From positions 166,944 through 230,943 of the forward strand of contig CBJLMB010000005.1 in the NCBI GenBank assembly GCA_966424055.1: DNA of 64,000 nt, given 5' to 3'. The notes beneath the pieces are model-generated. The model was given only the letters and a program-made list of their open reading frames with translations. It was not told the origin of the DNA and did not search any database. How positions within the stretch are numbered: the first letter of the stretch is position 1; each line of letters opens with the position of its first letter. Shown here piece after piece: positions 36,801 to 46,191 of the stretch. The stretch is from Deminuibacter sp966424055 (GTDB taxonomy: Bacteria; Bacteroidota; Bacteroidia; Chitinophagales; Chitinophagaceae). A program made the translations under genes and the position numbers.

Positions 36801-39800
36801 TGGAAAGAAGTAACAGGCCCTGCGGGCGCTGTTTTCGCCAATGCTGCCGATGCTAAAACACAGGTAACCGGGCTGCAGGCCGGTGTATACCAGTTTACCT
36901 GGACGATCACCAGCGGTAACTGCCCGGCTTCTACAGATACCGTGCAGGTAACCATCCACGCATCGCCCACAAAAGCAGATGCAGGCCCGGACCAGACCCA
37001 ATACAACAGCGGTGATTTTACCATGAAAGGCAACAATCCTGAGAACGGCACCGGTAAATGGACGGTTATGGATGGAAATGCCAGTGTGCAGAATGCCGCT
37101 GATCCCAATACTGTTGTTACCCTGCAACCCAATACCAGTGCAACTTTAACATGGACCATCTCGAATGGCAATTGCCCTGCTTCTTCAGACACCGTTGTTT
37201 TAACCTATAGCCGTAAGGCAGATCTGAAAATAACTAAATCAGGTGCAGGTAATTCGTATAAAACAGGTAGTGACCTTAGTTATACCATCACCATTGAAAA
37301 CCTTGGCCCGGCAGATGTTGCCGGTGCATCTATCCAGGATGCACTGCCCGATGCAATGGAAAACGCCAGCTGGACATCCAGTGTAACCGGTGCAGGTGTA
37401 ATACTAGACCCTGCTTCAGGAAGCGGAAAAACAATTGATGCCAAAGCAACTATTCCGTTTGCATCCGGCAATAAAATTGTGCTTACTGTTACAGGCAAAG
37501 TTGCTGATGCGGCAAAAGGAGGAACGGTTATACAGAACCAGGCTAAAATAACACCACCGGCAGATATTACTGATCCTGATAATTCCAACAACAGTTCTAC
37601 TGTAACCGGTACAGTGCCCAATAACCCGCCTGTAGCGGTAGACGATCAGTACACTACTAAAAGAGATGTGCCGGTAAGTGGCAATGTGCTGGATAACGAC
37701 AGCGATCCTGAAAACCAGCCGCTGAAAGTAAATACCAATCCTGTAACCGCACCGGCGCATGGTAAGTTAACGCTGAACGCTGATGGCAGTTTTACTTACA
37801 CACCCGAACCGGGCTTTACAGGCACTGACAGTTTTGTATACCAGGTATGCGACAGTGAAGGCGCTTGCTCACAAGCTACGGCAACAATCGATGTACAACC
37901 AGCCGAGGTTGATCTCGCAGTGAATAAAACTGCTGACCCGGCCAGTGCTATAGCCGGTAATGCGCTCAGCTATACCATCAAGGTAACCAATAACGGCCCG
38001 TCTACCATTCATGCTTCAGAAACATTTACGGTAACCGACCAGCTGCCGCAGGGTTTTGTTGCAGATACCTATACACCTTCTGCAGGAAGCTTTACTCCTG
38101 GTTCCGGTAACTGGACAGGAGTAAAGCTGGCGCTGGGGCAGCAGGTGAACCTGGTTATTAAGGGACATGTTGCACCGGATTATACAGGCGACCAGCTTAC
38201 CAATACTGTGAATGTGGCACCACCTCCAGGAGTTACAGATCCCACACCTGCTACCAGCACTGTTGAAACACCAGTGACCCGTGCAGTGGAAATTGTTGTG
38301 GCTAAAACAGACAACAGTGATGTGTATACACCAGGCGCTCCGGTAACTTATACCCTCACCTATACCAATAAAGGGCCTTCTGATGTAGCAGGGCTGCGGG
38401 TTACAGATACATTGCCTGCCGGTATCACCCAGGCATCGTGGACATACAATTTTTCTGACGGGGCCCAGGGGTCCGGTTCAGGAACAGGGGCAATTGATAC
38501 AACAATTCATTTGCCTGCAGGTGCAAAGGTATCGTACATGTTAACGATGGATGTACCGTCTGACTATTCCGGTACACTGAAAAACACCGCTACTGCTACA
38601 GTTCCGCAGGGATATACCAATATAAACCCTGCTGCGAATACAGCGACCGATACTGATAAGGAACAGCGCAAATACAAAATAAATATTACCAAAGATGGCC
38701 CGGCCAGTGCAGTGGCAGGTGATTCCATCACGTATCATCTGCTGATCTCCAATGAAGGCCCTTCCGACCTGAAAGACGCAACGATACATGATCAGCTGCC
38801 AGCAGGTGTATTACAACCTGTTTGGACGGTGACTGCAGCGGGTACTGCACAGCCTTCGGTTACCAACGGCAACGGTGATGTGAACTTTACTGCCAGCCTC
38901 CCTGCGGGAACAGGCAACAACCTTACCGTAACCATCAAAGGTATAGTTGATAAAGCTGCTACCGGCAGTTTCAGTAATGTTGCCAATATCACTCCCCCGG
39001 GTGAAGCGCCTGTAGCATCCAATAAAGTGAATACCACCATTCAGAATAAAACCGGTATCACTGTTGTAAAAGAAAGCACACCTGCCGGTAAGGTAAATGC
39101 AGGTGAACCGATACAATACAAGATACATGTAACCAATGCAGGCCCATCCAATGCCACAGGTGTAAGTATTAAAGATGTGGTACCCGCTGCGATACTGCAG
39201 ACAGCCTGGTCGGCCAGCGCTTCGGGCGATGCGCATATTACAGGTACTGCATCCGGTTCGGGCAATAATATCAGTACAACAGCCGATATTCCTGCCGGGC
39301 AGGGAAATGAAATTGTTATCACAGTAGATGGTACGGTAGACCCTGCCGCCACTGATGCTGTGGTGAATACTGCAACTGCCACGCCTGCAGGTGGAAGCCC
39401 GGTTTCAGGTACAAATGAAACAACTGTGGAGAATAAGCCGGGACTGCAGATCGTAAAAACCGGTCCGTCCAAAGCAGATGCCGGCACAGAACTGAGCTAT
39501 ACCATCACTATCACCAACAATGGTCCTTCTGATGCAGTGAACGCCACTATTACAGATGCTGTTCCCGGCCAGATCACCGGTACCACATGGACTGCGACTG
39601 CCGCCGGAAAGGCTGCTATTGTTTCGGGTGCCAGCGGTACAGGTAACAATGTGCAGCTCACCGGCAATATACCCGCAGGTGCCAATAACAGTATTGTGGT
39701 GCAGGCAAAAGGCATACTGGCGCCGGATGCTTCCGGTACAATTTCCAATGCTGCAAATGTGCATACAGACAATGGATCACCGGTTACATCGGATACTGTT

Positions 39801-42800
39801 AATACAACCGTTAACAATAACCCCGGCCTTTTTATTAATAAATCAGGCCCGGCCAACGCAGCCGCAGGTGAGCAGATCACCTACGAGATCAATGTAGGCA
39901 ATAATGGCCCTTCAGATGCATTCAATGTGGTGGTAACCGATACCGTACCTGCGATGCTGCATGATTCAGCAGTGAAAGTACAGGCTTATGGAAAAGTAAC
40001 GATCGCATCGGCTTCTATCACCAATGGGGTATTGCATGTAACAGGGAATTTCCCGGCAGGAGACAGTAATCATGCGGTGATACTCCTCAGTGGTACCATT
40101 GATCCTGCATTTACAGGCACCATATATAACCAGGCTGTTGTTACAGCAGATGGAGCAACACCTGTGTCTTCTGAACAGGTACATACAAATGTTACAAGCA
40201 AACCCAGCCTCACACTCACCAAAAGCGCACCAGATACTGCTGCTGCCGGCAGCAGGATATCTTATGTGCTGCAGTTGACCAATACAGGTTTATCTGATGC
40301 CACCAATGTATCTGTCAATGACCAGATCAGTAACCAGCTCACAAATGTGAGCTGGACGGCCACCGCTGCAGGACGGGCCGCTGTTACCAGTGGGGCTACC
40401 GGCAGTGGCAACCAGCTTACTGTGGGTGCCAATGTGCCAACAGGAGCTGATAATGTGATCCGCATTACTATTACGGGTACCCTGCAGCCATCGGCCAGTG
40501 GCACCATCACCAATGTTGCTACTGCACAGGCGCCAGGCACACCACGGGTAAGTTCAGATACTGTTTCCACTGTTATTCAAAATAAGCCCGGGCTGCAGAT
40601 CAGTAAAACCGGCCCTGAGCAGGTTGCTGCGGGTGAAGAAATTGTTTATACCATAACAGTGACCAACAGTGGCCCCTCTGATGCAGTGAACGCTACCATC
40701 AGCGATACCCTGGATGCTGCCCTGCAAAATATAAGCTGGACAGCGGCGGCTTCAGGCAAAGGCACTTCAGTCAATACAACACAAGGAACAGGTAATATCA
40801 TCAACTTAACGGGTAATATTCCTGCGGGAGATGGCAACCAGGTTCAGTTAACCATAAAAGGCAGGCTGCGCCCGGATTATAGCGGCAGCTCACTGGTTAA
40901 TACAGCCACGGCTACAGCTCCGGGATCTCCTGCTGTATCTTCTGCTGTTACATCAGAAGTGAAACACAAAACCGATCTGCAGATCGTGAAAAGCGGGCCT
41001 GCAAATGCTGTGGCAGGTGATGCGGTCACCTATACCATCACCGTAACCAACAATGGCCCCAGTGATGCCAGAACTGTTGCGATCAATGATGAACTGCCAG
41101 CAGCTATCAGTGATGCCAGCTGGTCTGCTACCGCTAACGGCACGGGGGCCAGTGTATCCACCTCTTCCGGAACAGGTAATATTGCTATCACTGCCGATAT
41201 ACCGGCAGGCACAGCATCCATAGAGATTGTTATCAATGGCAGGATCAAACCCGGTACACAGGAAAGTGCTGTCGTGAACACAGCTACTGCAACACCTGCA
41301 CCGGGTGATACAGATAATTCACCTGCTGCATCTTCTGTAAACACCCATATCACCCGGTCTGCCGATCTCGCGATCGTGAAGAGCGGGCCTGCCAACAGGG
41401 CTGCCGGGCAGGATATCACCTGGACACTGACAGTGACCAACAGGGGTGTTTCTGATGCAAATGGTGCGGTGATCAAAGATGCTATACCTGGTTTTGTAAG
41501 CATCAGCAGCATTATCACCAGCACCCGGGGCAATGCAAAAGCATATGCACCCATCACCGCAGGCAATAACCTCCAATTGACTGCAGATATTGCTGCCGGT
41601 ACCGGCAATGCCGTTATCGTTACCATTAGCGGGCATATCAACAGCAGTGCAACCGGCACAATGGCCAATACAGCTACTATTGAAGCGCCTGCAGGAACAA
41701 CCGATCCTAACACGGCTAATAATACCAGCACCATCAACACCGGTATTGCAACCGATGTAGGCATTCAGTTATCCAAATCAGGTCCGGCAACAGTGAATGT
41801 GGGCGATTCGATCACCTATAACATTTCCATATCCAATAATGGTGTGTCTGATGCCAATAATGTGTTGATCACTGATGCAGTACCTGCTGATATAACCGGT
41901 GTTACCTGGACTGCCGCAGCTATAGGTAGGGCTGATGTTTCAGCCAGTTCAGGTTCAGGTAACCATATTTCCCTGATAGGAGATCTCGGTGCCAGCTCTT
42001 CAGGAGAAATTTTAATAGCCATTAAAGGCCTGGTTAGCGCCAATGCAGCCAATACCATCGTGAACACAGCCACTGCTGAACACGATGGCAATAAAATAAG
42101 CCAGGTAGTAACATCAGTAAATAAATCAGCCAACCTGCGTATCAGCAAAGCTGGGCCTGCTGCAATGGCTGCAGGACAGGCTATTACTTATGTTGTGAAA
42201 GTGAACAATGCTGGTCCGGCAGATGTAACAGGCGCCACGATCACTGATGCAGTACCGGCAGGCATTAACAATATCAGCTGGAAAGCCATCGCGAGCAACG
42301 GTGCATCTGTATCTCCAGCAGAAGGTACGGGCGGCAATATCAGTCTGCTTGCAGACCTTCATGCCAATACCGATACGATCACCGTGGTGGTGAGAGGGGT
42401 AGTAGCGAGCGACTTTAAAGGTACGCTGGTGAATACGGCTACTGCCACACCACCCGCAGGCGTCACCAATCCTGTGCCGGCAACAGCGACGGTGAGCACA
42501 CAGGTAAACAGCGAGCCGGGCCTGGTAGTGGTGAAATCGGGACCAGAACAGGTAACCGCAGGTAATGCGATTACCTATACATTACTGGCAACAAACAATG
42601 GCCCTTCCGATGCAGGCAATATCAGTCTTACAGACCTGGTACCATCAGCTGTATCCAATGTGCAGTGGACTGCCAGCGCTTCCGGTGCAACCATCAACAG
42701 TGGAAGCAATGGAACAGGGAATGCGATTTCAGTAACAGGCAGTATACAGGTGGGCGGCAGTATCCTGGTAAATATTACAGGTACAATTGCTGCCGGCGCT

Positions 42801-45080
42801 TCCGGTACTATCGTAAATGCCGCATCACTGGCCAATGACAATAAAGAAGTATCGCGTGATTCTGTTAAAACAAAGGTGACCAGTCACCCGGGGCTGCTTG
42901 TGAACAAATCAGGCCCGAGAAGGGTAGCAGCAGGTGATGTTATTACCTACAGCATCGACATCACAAATGCTGGTCCTTCCGATCTGAGCAATGCGCTTAT
43001 CAAAGATGCAGTGCCCGCCATGATCGGGGGCGTTAGCTGGAGCATCAGCACGCAGGGCAATGCCTCTCTGGCCGCAGGCACACCGTCAAATGGAACTGGT
43101 AACCTGGTGTCTTTCCATGGTAATATACCAGTGGGTGATAACAACAGTATTCATATCATCGTTACGGGTACTACCCATCCTGATTCTGCCGGTACCATCA
43201 CCAATACGGCTATTGCAACAGATCAGAATGGCCAATCATATACAGGCAGTGTAACCACTGCTGTAGACAGGGAAGCACCGCTTTCAGTTGTCAAATCTGG
43301 TCCGGCTGCTGTAAATGCCGGTGAAAGCATCAGCTACCTGGTAACTGTTAGCAATTCAGGGCCATCGAATGCGAATGGTGTTACGATCACAGATGGAGTG
43401 CCTGCTGTTATCTCCAATGTAAAATGGCAGGCTGTTGCCAAAGGCAAAGCGTCTATTACCGGCGCGTCAACCGGAACAGGCAATGCCGTGATGCTGACAG
43501 GTAATATAGCGGGAGGAAACAACAATAGCATACAACTGATCATTACCGGAACCATACCATCCAATACAACCGCTGCCAGCATTACCAACTTGGCGGTGGT
43601 AAAAGATGCAGCTGGCGACACCACCAGTTCGGCACCGGTGCAAACATTGATCCAGCGCAAAGCAAAGATCAGTGTGGTGAAAGAGGGGCCTGCCACAGCG
43701 CATGCTGGCGATAGTATACATTACCTGGTCACAGTAACCAATGCGGGCCCCTCCAATGCCACCGGTATCACCATCAGTGATCAGCTGCCGGATGCCATCA
43801 CCGGTGTAAGCTGGACAGCTACTGCAACAGGCGCTGCACAGGTAATATCGAATGCAACCGGAACAGGTAATAACCTGGTACTGCAGGCAGATATCCCGGC
43901 AGGAAAAGCAAATACCATTGTTGTCGGGATCAATGGACGGATCGCTGCAGGATTCACCGGTACGCTTTCCAACACAGCCGGTGTTGTCAAAGGGAAAGAC
44001 CATATCGCATCCAATACAGTTCAAACAACGGTCACCGCAGGCAATAGGCCAAAGGCAGACCTGTCAGTAACAAAATCCGGTCCCGCAGGCGCGGCTTATG
44101 GCGACAGGATCAGTTACCTGATCGTTGCGCAGAATAACGGCCCCTCCGCTGCAGACGGCGCATTGATAACAGATATATTGCCTGCTTCTCTTCATAACAT
44201 CAATGGCAGTATTGCCGGTGTAACCAACGGTGCAGTGGCAAGAGTGGATATCAGTGGCAATGAAGCAAGGATCACCGCGCGCAGGCTACCTGCAGGAGCA
44301 ACGGTGCGCATCATCATCAGCGGCACAGTAAGCAGTATAGAAACCCTGCACAATACAGCCGTGATTGCGCCACCGGCAGGGGTGGAAGACCCGGATACAG
44401 GCAATAACACATCGGCAGATATAACAACGATCATTGAAGCTGCTGATCTGGAAATCAGCAAGCAGCTGGTACGCAGTACATCCTTTACAGTGGGTGGTAA
44501 GGTGGACTTCAGCATTGCTGTGAAAAACAATGGTCCTTCAGTGGCCAAAGCAGTGGTAGTAAGGGATACACTCCGTGGCAACCTGGAACCAGAAGGGGAT
44601 TTCAGTTACAGCACAGGTAGGGTACATTACGATCCCGCAACCAGGATACTTACCTGGAACATCGACAGCCTGTTGCTTTCCCAAACGGTTACACTGGGTT
44701 ATACCACGCGTATCACTGGTACCGGTGTGGTGGTGAATGCTGCGGCAGTTACTTCAGCAACACCAGATCCCAGTATGGATAACAATATGGCTGTAACACC
44801 GGAAAAACCTGTTACCGGCGATGATATTTTCATACCGAACGTGATCACCCCCAATGGTGATGGTAAGAATGACAGGCTGGTGATTGTTGGCCTCAATCAT
44901 TACCCGGGTTCATCACTGGCTATTTATAATCGTTGGGGTAACCAGGTGTATCATGCTGAAAACTACCAGAACAACTGGGATGGCAATGGCCTGAGCGGCG
45001 GTACATACTACTACATATTCAAACTAAAAACACAGAATGGTATAAGGCTGTACAAAGGCTGGATAGAACTGTTCAAATAA
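33867..45080 (+). CDS. Giant DUF11-repeat surface protein 1 with type B T9SS sorting domain
   Basis: A 3737-residue exported protein. The signal peptide spans 1-23. A unique N-terminal region of about 490 residues is followed by one divergent DUF11 domain (about 518-640). Two Ig-like and three PKD-like segments come next (about 650-1112; repeated AGxDQxLCN and FTWTISxGNCPxSTDTV motifs). A further DUF11 at about 1115 is followed by a cadherin-like/Ig segment (about 1251-1347, PVAVDDQYTTKRDVPVSGNVLDND). Then 18 DUF11 repeats of about 128 residues each run to about 3650 (consensus VKSGP..AGD.ITYTI.VTN and NGPSDA). The C-terminus (3651-3737) is the gliding-motility-associated domain (FIPNVITPNGDGKNDRLVI, YNRWGNQVYH, NWDGNGLSGGTYYYI). 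The end domain predicts secretion by the type IX system and attachment at the surface; an adhesive or matrix role is inferred. Confidence 0.92.
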   Translation: MKRLLLQGIYLLFCLFFAAAALAEGSKDMFPAGATGNRALMFSSATRTNINIGNIYNPGRMFVYAKVGEVIYAGSSVQGMKNGNIRLVAPNGTPYSSGASTTIGRIDSRSQELAGPAPLAVGGYTPFIRTVGSGEEGVWTIDFISATPDDPQGSGTGFSPFDANENWTSSQQSGFLANYQYILAWDVTVASAGSAVPGRAYMNVFTGSVGNASASFRSKFKVLTKDGFQYDVGANGIQPWFFTFFVNNKGTKIRSTDLPAYESITNNEAVSTNGTYTFHDPTKPDGATDFTHKMYFNPIDTRMPANAPIYQNGVTASTWLFSQPQNPQVTNVTFNGREGTPNSSGAPPLNGGTLRFTANQSGIAKISIDVNNNGSFNDPVDRIINTNAVIGQNAVSWDGKDGNGNDVANNSKIKLSVILYSGEVHFPYLDVENNLNGINVTRTNGTASPSSNVYWDDKRLSSHSGGPTPITNTASPGINSLTNGHKFTNDYGDVQFIDTWTYIFSDPIELNLTVTQRQADLAVPSLDGPAAICPGSSVTYSTTVRNNGPDDADGATYYFNWPAELTNVKYSYVTTAGSSVVSENLSNGQLTAKVNLKNGGEIRFTFVGDVNTVPAGGTLNVRSAVLRPADVTDPDATNGASTSPPTDPDVECNAAPSGQGCNNIKTSSTTVSAPVSTNQIQADQSICRGANASPLTGDDAGSAVTYLWQFSTTSNSAGFSAAAGTNNAKDYILPSAPDTSTWYRRVVNSGACTDTSKTVLIKVNPVLQPGIVGDDQAFCTSGDPAAFKEKKPASGGSGSYTYHWQSSTDNISFTNIADATSATYDAPAVSQTTYYRRIVSSAGSGCSDAVSDTIKVQIDTAPTVSNAGEDQQLCNVTATTLNGNTPSSGKGTWHVSSGPNTPVIADSTNPATDVSGMVPGTYTFVWAISNGVCPVSTDTVKVVVSPLPTTANAGADQELCNASSTKMDANAPSAGTGEWKEVTGPAGAVFANAADAKTQVTGLQAGVYQFTWTITSGNCPASTDTVQVTIHASPTKADAGPDQTQYNSGDFTMKGNNPENGTGKWTVMDGNASVQNAADPNTVVTLQPNTSATLTWTISNGNCPASSDTVVLTYSRKADLKITKSGAGNSYKTGSDLSYTITIENLGPADVAGASIQDALPDAMENASWTSSVTGAGVILDPASGSGKTIDAKATIPFASGNKIVLTVTGKVADAAKGGTVIQNQAKITPPADITDPDNSNNSSTVTGTVPNNPPVAVDDQYTTKRDVPVSGNVLDNDSDPENQPLKVNTNPVTAPAHGKLTLNADGSFTYTPEPGFTGTDSFVYQVCDSEGACSQATATIDVQPAEVDLAVNKTADPASAIAGNALSYTIKVTNNGPSTIHASETFTVTDQLPQGFVADTYTPSAGSFTPGSGNWTGVKLALGQQVNLVIKGHVAPDYTGDQLTNTVNVAPPPGVTDPTPATSTVETPVTRAVEIVVAKTDNSDVYTPGAPVTYTLTYTNKGPSDVAGLRVTDTLPAGITQASWTYNFSDGAQGSGSGTGAIDTTIHLPAGAKVSYMLTMDVPSDYSGTLKNTATATVPQGYTNINPAANTATDTDKEQRKYKINITKDGPASAVAGDSITYHLLISNEGPSDLKDATIHDQLPAGVLQPVWTVTAAGTAQPSVTNGNGDVNFTASLPAGTGNNLTVTIKGIVDKAATGSFSNVANITPPGEAPVASNKVNTTIQNKTGITVVKESTPAGKVNAGEPIQYKIHVTNAGPSNATGVSIKDVVPAAILQTAWSASASGDAHITGTASGSGNNISTTADIPAGQGNEIVITVDGTVDPAATDAVVNTATATPAGGSPVSGTNETTVENKPGLQIVKTGPSKADAGTELSYTITITNNGPSDAVNATITDAVPGQITGTTWTATAAGKAAIVSGASGTGNNVQLTGNIPAGANNSIVVQAKGILAPDASGTISNAANVHTDNGSPVTSDTVNTTVNNNPGLFINKSGPANAAAGEQITYEINVGNNGPSDAFNVVVTDTVPAMLHDSAVKVQAYGKVTIASASITNGVLHVTGNFPAGDSNHAVILLSGTIDPAFTGTIYNQAVVTADGATPVSSEQVHTNVTSKPSLTLTKSAPDTAAAGSRISYVLQLTNTGLSDATNVSVNDQISNQLTNVSWTATAAGRAAVTSGATGSGNQLTVGANVPTGADNVIRITITGTLQPSASGTITNVATAQAPGTPRVSSDTVSTVIQNKPGLQISKTGPEQVAAGEEIVYTITVTNSGPSDAVNATISDTLDAALQNISWTAAASGKGTSVNTTQGTGNIINLTGNIPAGDGNQVQLTIKGRLRPDYSGSSLVNTATATAPGSPAVSSAVTSEVKHKTDLQIVKSGPANAVAGDAVTYTITVTNNGPSDARTVAINDELPAAISDASWSATANGTGASVSTSSGTGNIAITADIPAGTASIEIVINGRIKPGTQESAVVNTATATPAPGDTDNSPAASSVNTHITRSADLAIVKSGPANRAAGQDITWTLTVTNRGVSDANGAVIKDAIPGFVSISSIITSTRGNAKAYAPITAGNNLQLTADIAAGTGNAVIVTISGHINSSATGTMANTATIEAPAGTTDPNTANNTSTINTGIATDVGIQLSKSGPATVNVGDSITYNISISNNGVSDANNVLITDAVPADITGVTWTAAAIGRADVSASSGSGNHISLIGDLGASSSGEILIAIKGLVSANAANTIVNTATAEHDGNKISQVVTSVNKSANLRISKAGPAAMAAGQAITYVVKVNNAGPADVTGATITDAVPAGINNISWKAIASNGASVSPAEGTGGNISLLADLHANTDTITVVVRGVVASDFKGTLVNTATATPPAGVTNPVPATATVSTQVNSEPGLVVVKSGPEQVTAGNAITYTLLATNNGPSDAGNISLTDLVPSAVSNVQWTASASGATINSGSNGTGNAISVTGSIQVGGSILVNITGTIAAGASGTIVNAASLANDNKEVSRDSVKTKVTSHPGLLVNKSGPRRVAAGDVITYSIDITNAGPSDLSNALIKDAVPAMIGGVSWSISTQGNASLAAGTPSNGTGNLVSFHGNIPVGDNNSIHIIVTGTTHPDSAGTITNTAIATDQNGQSYTGSVTTAVDREAPLSVVKSGPAAVNAGESISYLVTVSNSGPSNANGVTITDGVPAVISNVKWQAVAKGKASITGASTGTGNAVMLTGNIAGGNNNSIQLIITGTIPSNTTAASITNLAVVKDAAGDTTSSAPVQTLIQRKAKISVVKEGPATAHAGDSIHYLVTVTNAGPSNATGITISDQLPDAITGVSWTATATGAAQVISNATGTGNNLVLQADIPAGKANTIVVGINGRIAAGFTGTLSNTAGVVKGKDHIASNTVQTTVTAGNRPKADLSVTKSGPAGAAYGDRISYLIVAQNNGPSAADGALITDILPASLHNINGSIAGVTNGAVARVDISGNEARITARRLPAGATVRIIISGTVSSIETLHNTAVIAPPAGVEDPDTGNNTSADITTIIEAADLEISKQLVRSTSFTVGGKVDFSIAVKNNGPSVAKAVVVRDTLRGNLEPEGDFSYSTGRVHYDPATRILTWNIDSLLLSQTVTLGYTTRITGTGVVVNAAAVTSATPDPSMDNNMAVTPEKPVTGDDIFIPNVITPNGDGKNDRLVIVGLNHYPGSSLAIYNRWGNQVYHAENYQNNWDGNGLSGGTYYYIFKLKTQNGIRLYKGWIELFK
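37213..44815 (+). repeat. DUF11 tandem repeat array in giant gene 1
   Basis: Nineteen DUF11 units (one at 37213, then 18 in tandem from about 37909), about 385 bases each. They are alike at DNA level around the AAATCAGGCC/AGCGGGCCT and AACAATGGCCCTTC-type blocks. The similarity also creates many long but meaningless minus-strand frames. Confidence 0.8.
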
Positions 45081-45121
45081 CATGAATGCTATTTATTATT
45101 TCATTATAACAGCTTAATGAT

Positions 45122-46129
45122 ATGCGGTTAAAATTAGTATGCTTTATTATCGGGTTGAGTGCAGTACTGCGCAGTTACGCGCAGCAGGATGTGCAGTTCA
45201 GCCAATATGTGTTCAATGGGTTGGCGGTGAACCCGGCCTATGCTGGTTATAAAGAGGATACTTACCTGAGCGCCGTGTGCCGCAACCAGTGGACGGGTTT
45301 TCCCGGTGCACCACAAACCGGTGCCGTATCGCTCGATGGTGTGCCTGGCTGGGGAAATAATGGTACTGTGGGATTGGGCGGCCAGATATTGTGGGACAAG
45401 CTCGGTCCGCAGGAAGCTGTTTCCCTGTCCGGATCTTATGCTTACCGCATACCACTGGATGAAGATGGTGAACGGCGGTTATGCCTGGGCATCGGCTTTT
45501 CTGTTACACAGTATTCCATCGATGGCCGTATGCTGATAGCCACTGATAACAATGATTATGCTTTGCCTACCGGTAAAGTGAGCAATTATAAACCAGATGC
45601 GCGCTTTGGCGTGTACTACTATACACCGAAATTTTATATAGGTGCTTCGGCGATGGACCTGTTTGCCAATACGCTGTACAACAATATCACCACATCGCCC
45701 AGCAATACCAAGTACTTGTCTATCCGCAAAACCCGGCATATGTACCTCACATCAGGTTTCCTGTTAAATCTTTCAGACAATGTAAAGTTGCGGCCTTCTG
45801 TTATGTGGAAAGAAGATTTTAAAGGGCCTTCTAATTTTGATTTTAACCTGTTTATGCTGCTGGCTAACCGCTTATGGATAGGCGGCTCTTACCGTACAGC
45901 GGTAAAGCTGTGGCGTAAAACACACCTGCAGCCAGATCTTGAGCAAACAGATGCCGCCAGTGCGATAGTAGAATACTATTTCAATAATTACCTGCGTATA
46001 GGATATTCCTACGATTTTACCACCAGCGGTTTGTCCGGCGCGCAGAGCGGTTCACATGAAATATCCATCGGGGTAGTGTTCCCGGGCAAGCGGAACAGAG
46101 AACGGATAATCGGGCCGAGGTATTTCTAA
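45122..46129 (+). CDS. PorP/SprF-family type IX secretion membrane protein
   Basis: A 335-residue outer-membrane beta-barrel protein of the PorP/SprF family. The signal peptide ends near SYAQ (residue 20). The family opening follows at once (QDVQFSQYVFNGLAVNPAYAGYKEDTYLSAVCRNQWTGFPGAP). Later landmarks include YYTPKFYIGASAMDLF and the final barrel strands with GYSYDFTTSGLSGAQSGSHEISIGVVF. SprF in Flavobacterium is needed to export the giant adhesin SprB, so a similar dedicated role for the adjacent giant proteins is likely. It starts 41 bp after giant gene 1, which implies co-transcription. Confidence 0.94.
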   Translation: MRLKLVCFIIGLSAVLRSYAQQDVQFSQYVFNGLAVNPAYAGYKEDTYLSAVCRNQWTGFPGAPQTGAVSLDGVPGWGNNGTVGLGGQILWDKLGPQEAVSLSGSYAYRIPLDEDGERRLCLGIGFSVTQYSIDGRMLIATDNNDYALPTGKVSNYKPDARFGVYYYTPKFYIGASAMDLFANTLYNNITTSPSNTKYLSIRKTRHMYLTSGFLLNLSDNVKLRPSVMWKEDFKGPSNFDFNLFMLLANRLWIGGSYRTAVKLWRKTHLQPDLEQTDAASAIVEYYFNNYLRIGYSYDFTTSGLSGAQSGSHEISIGVVFPGKRNRERIIGPRYF

Positions 46130-46191
46130 AAATAGTCCGCATTTTCTGTTAATACCCAACCGATTTTTCAACCTAATCAAAATATGGTTCG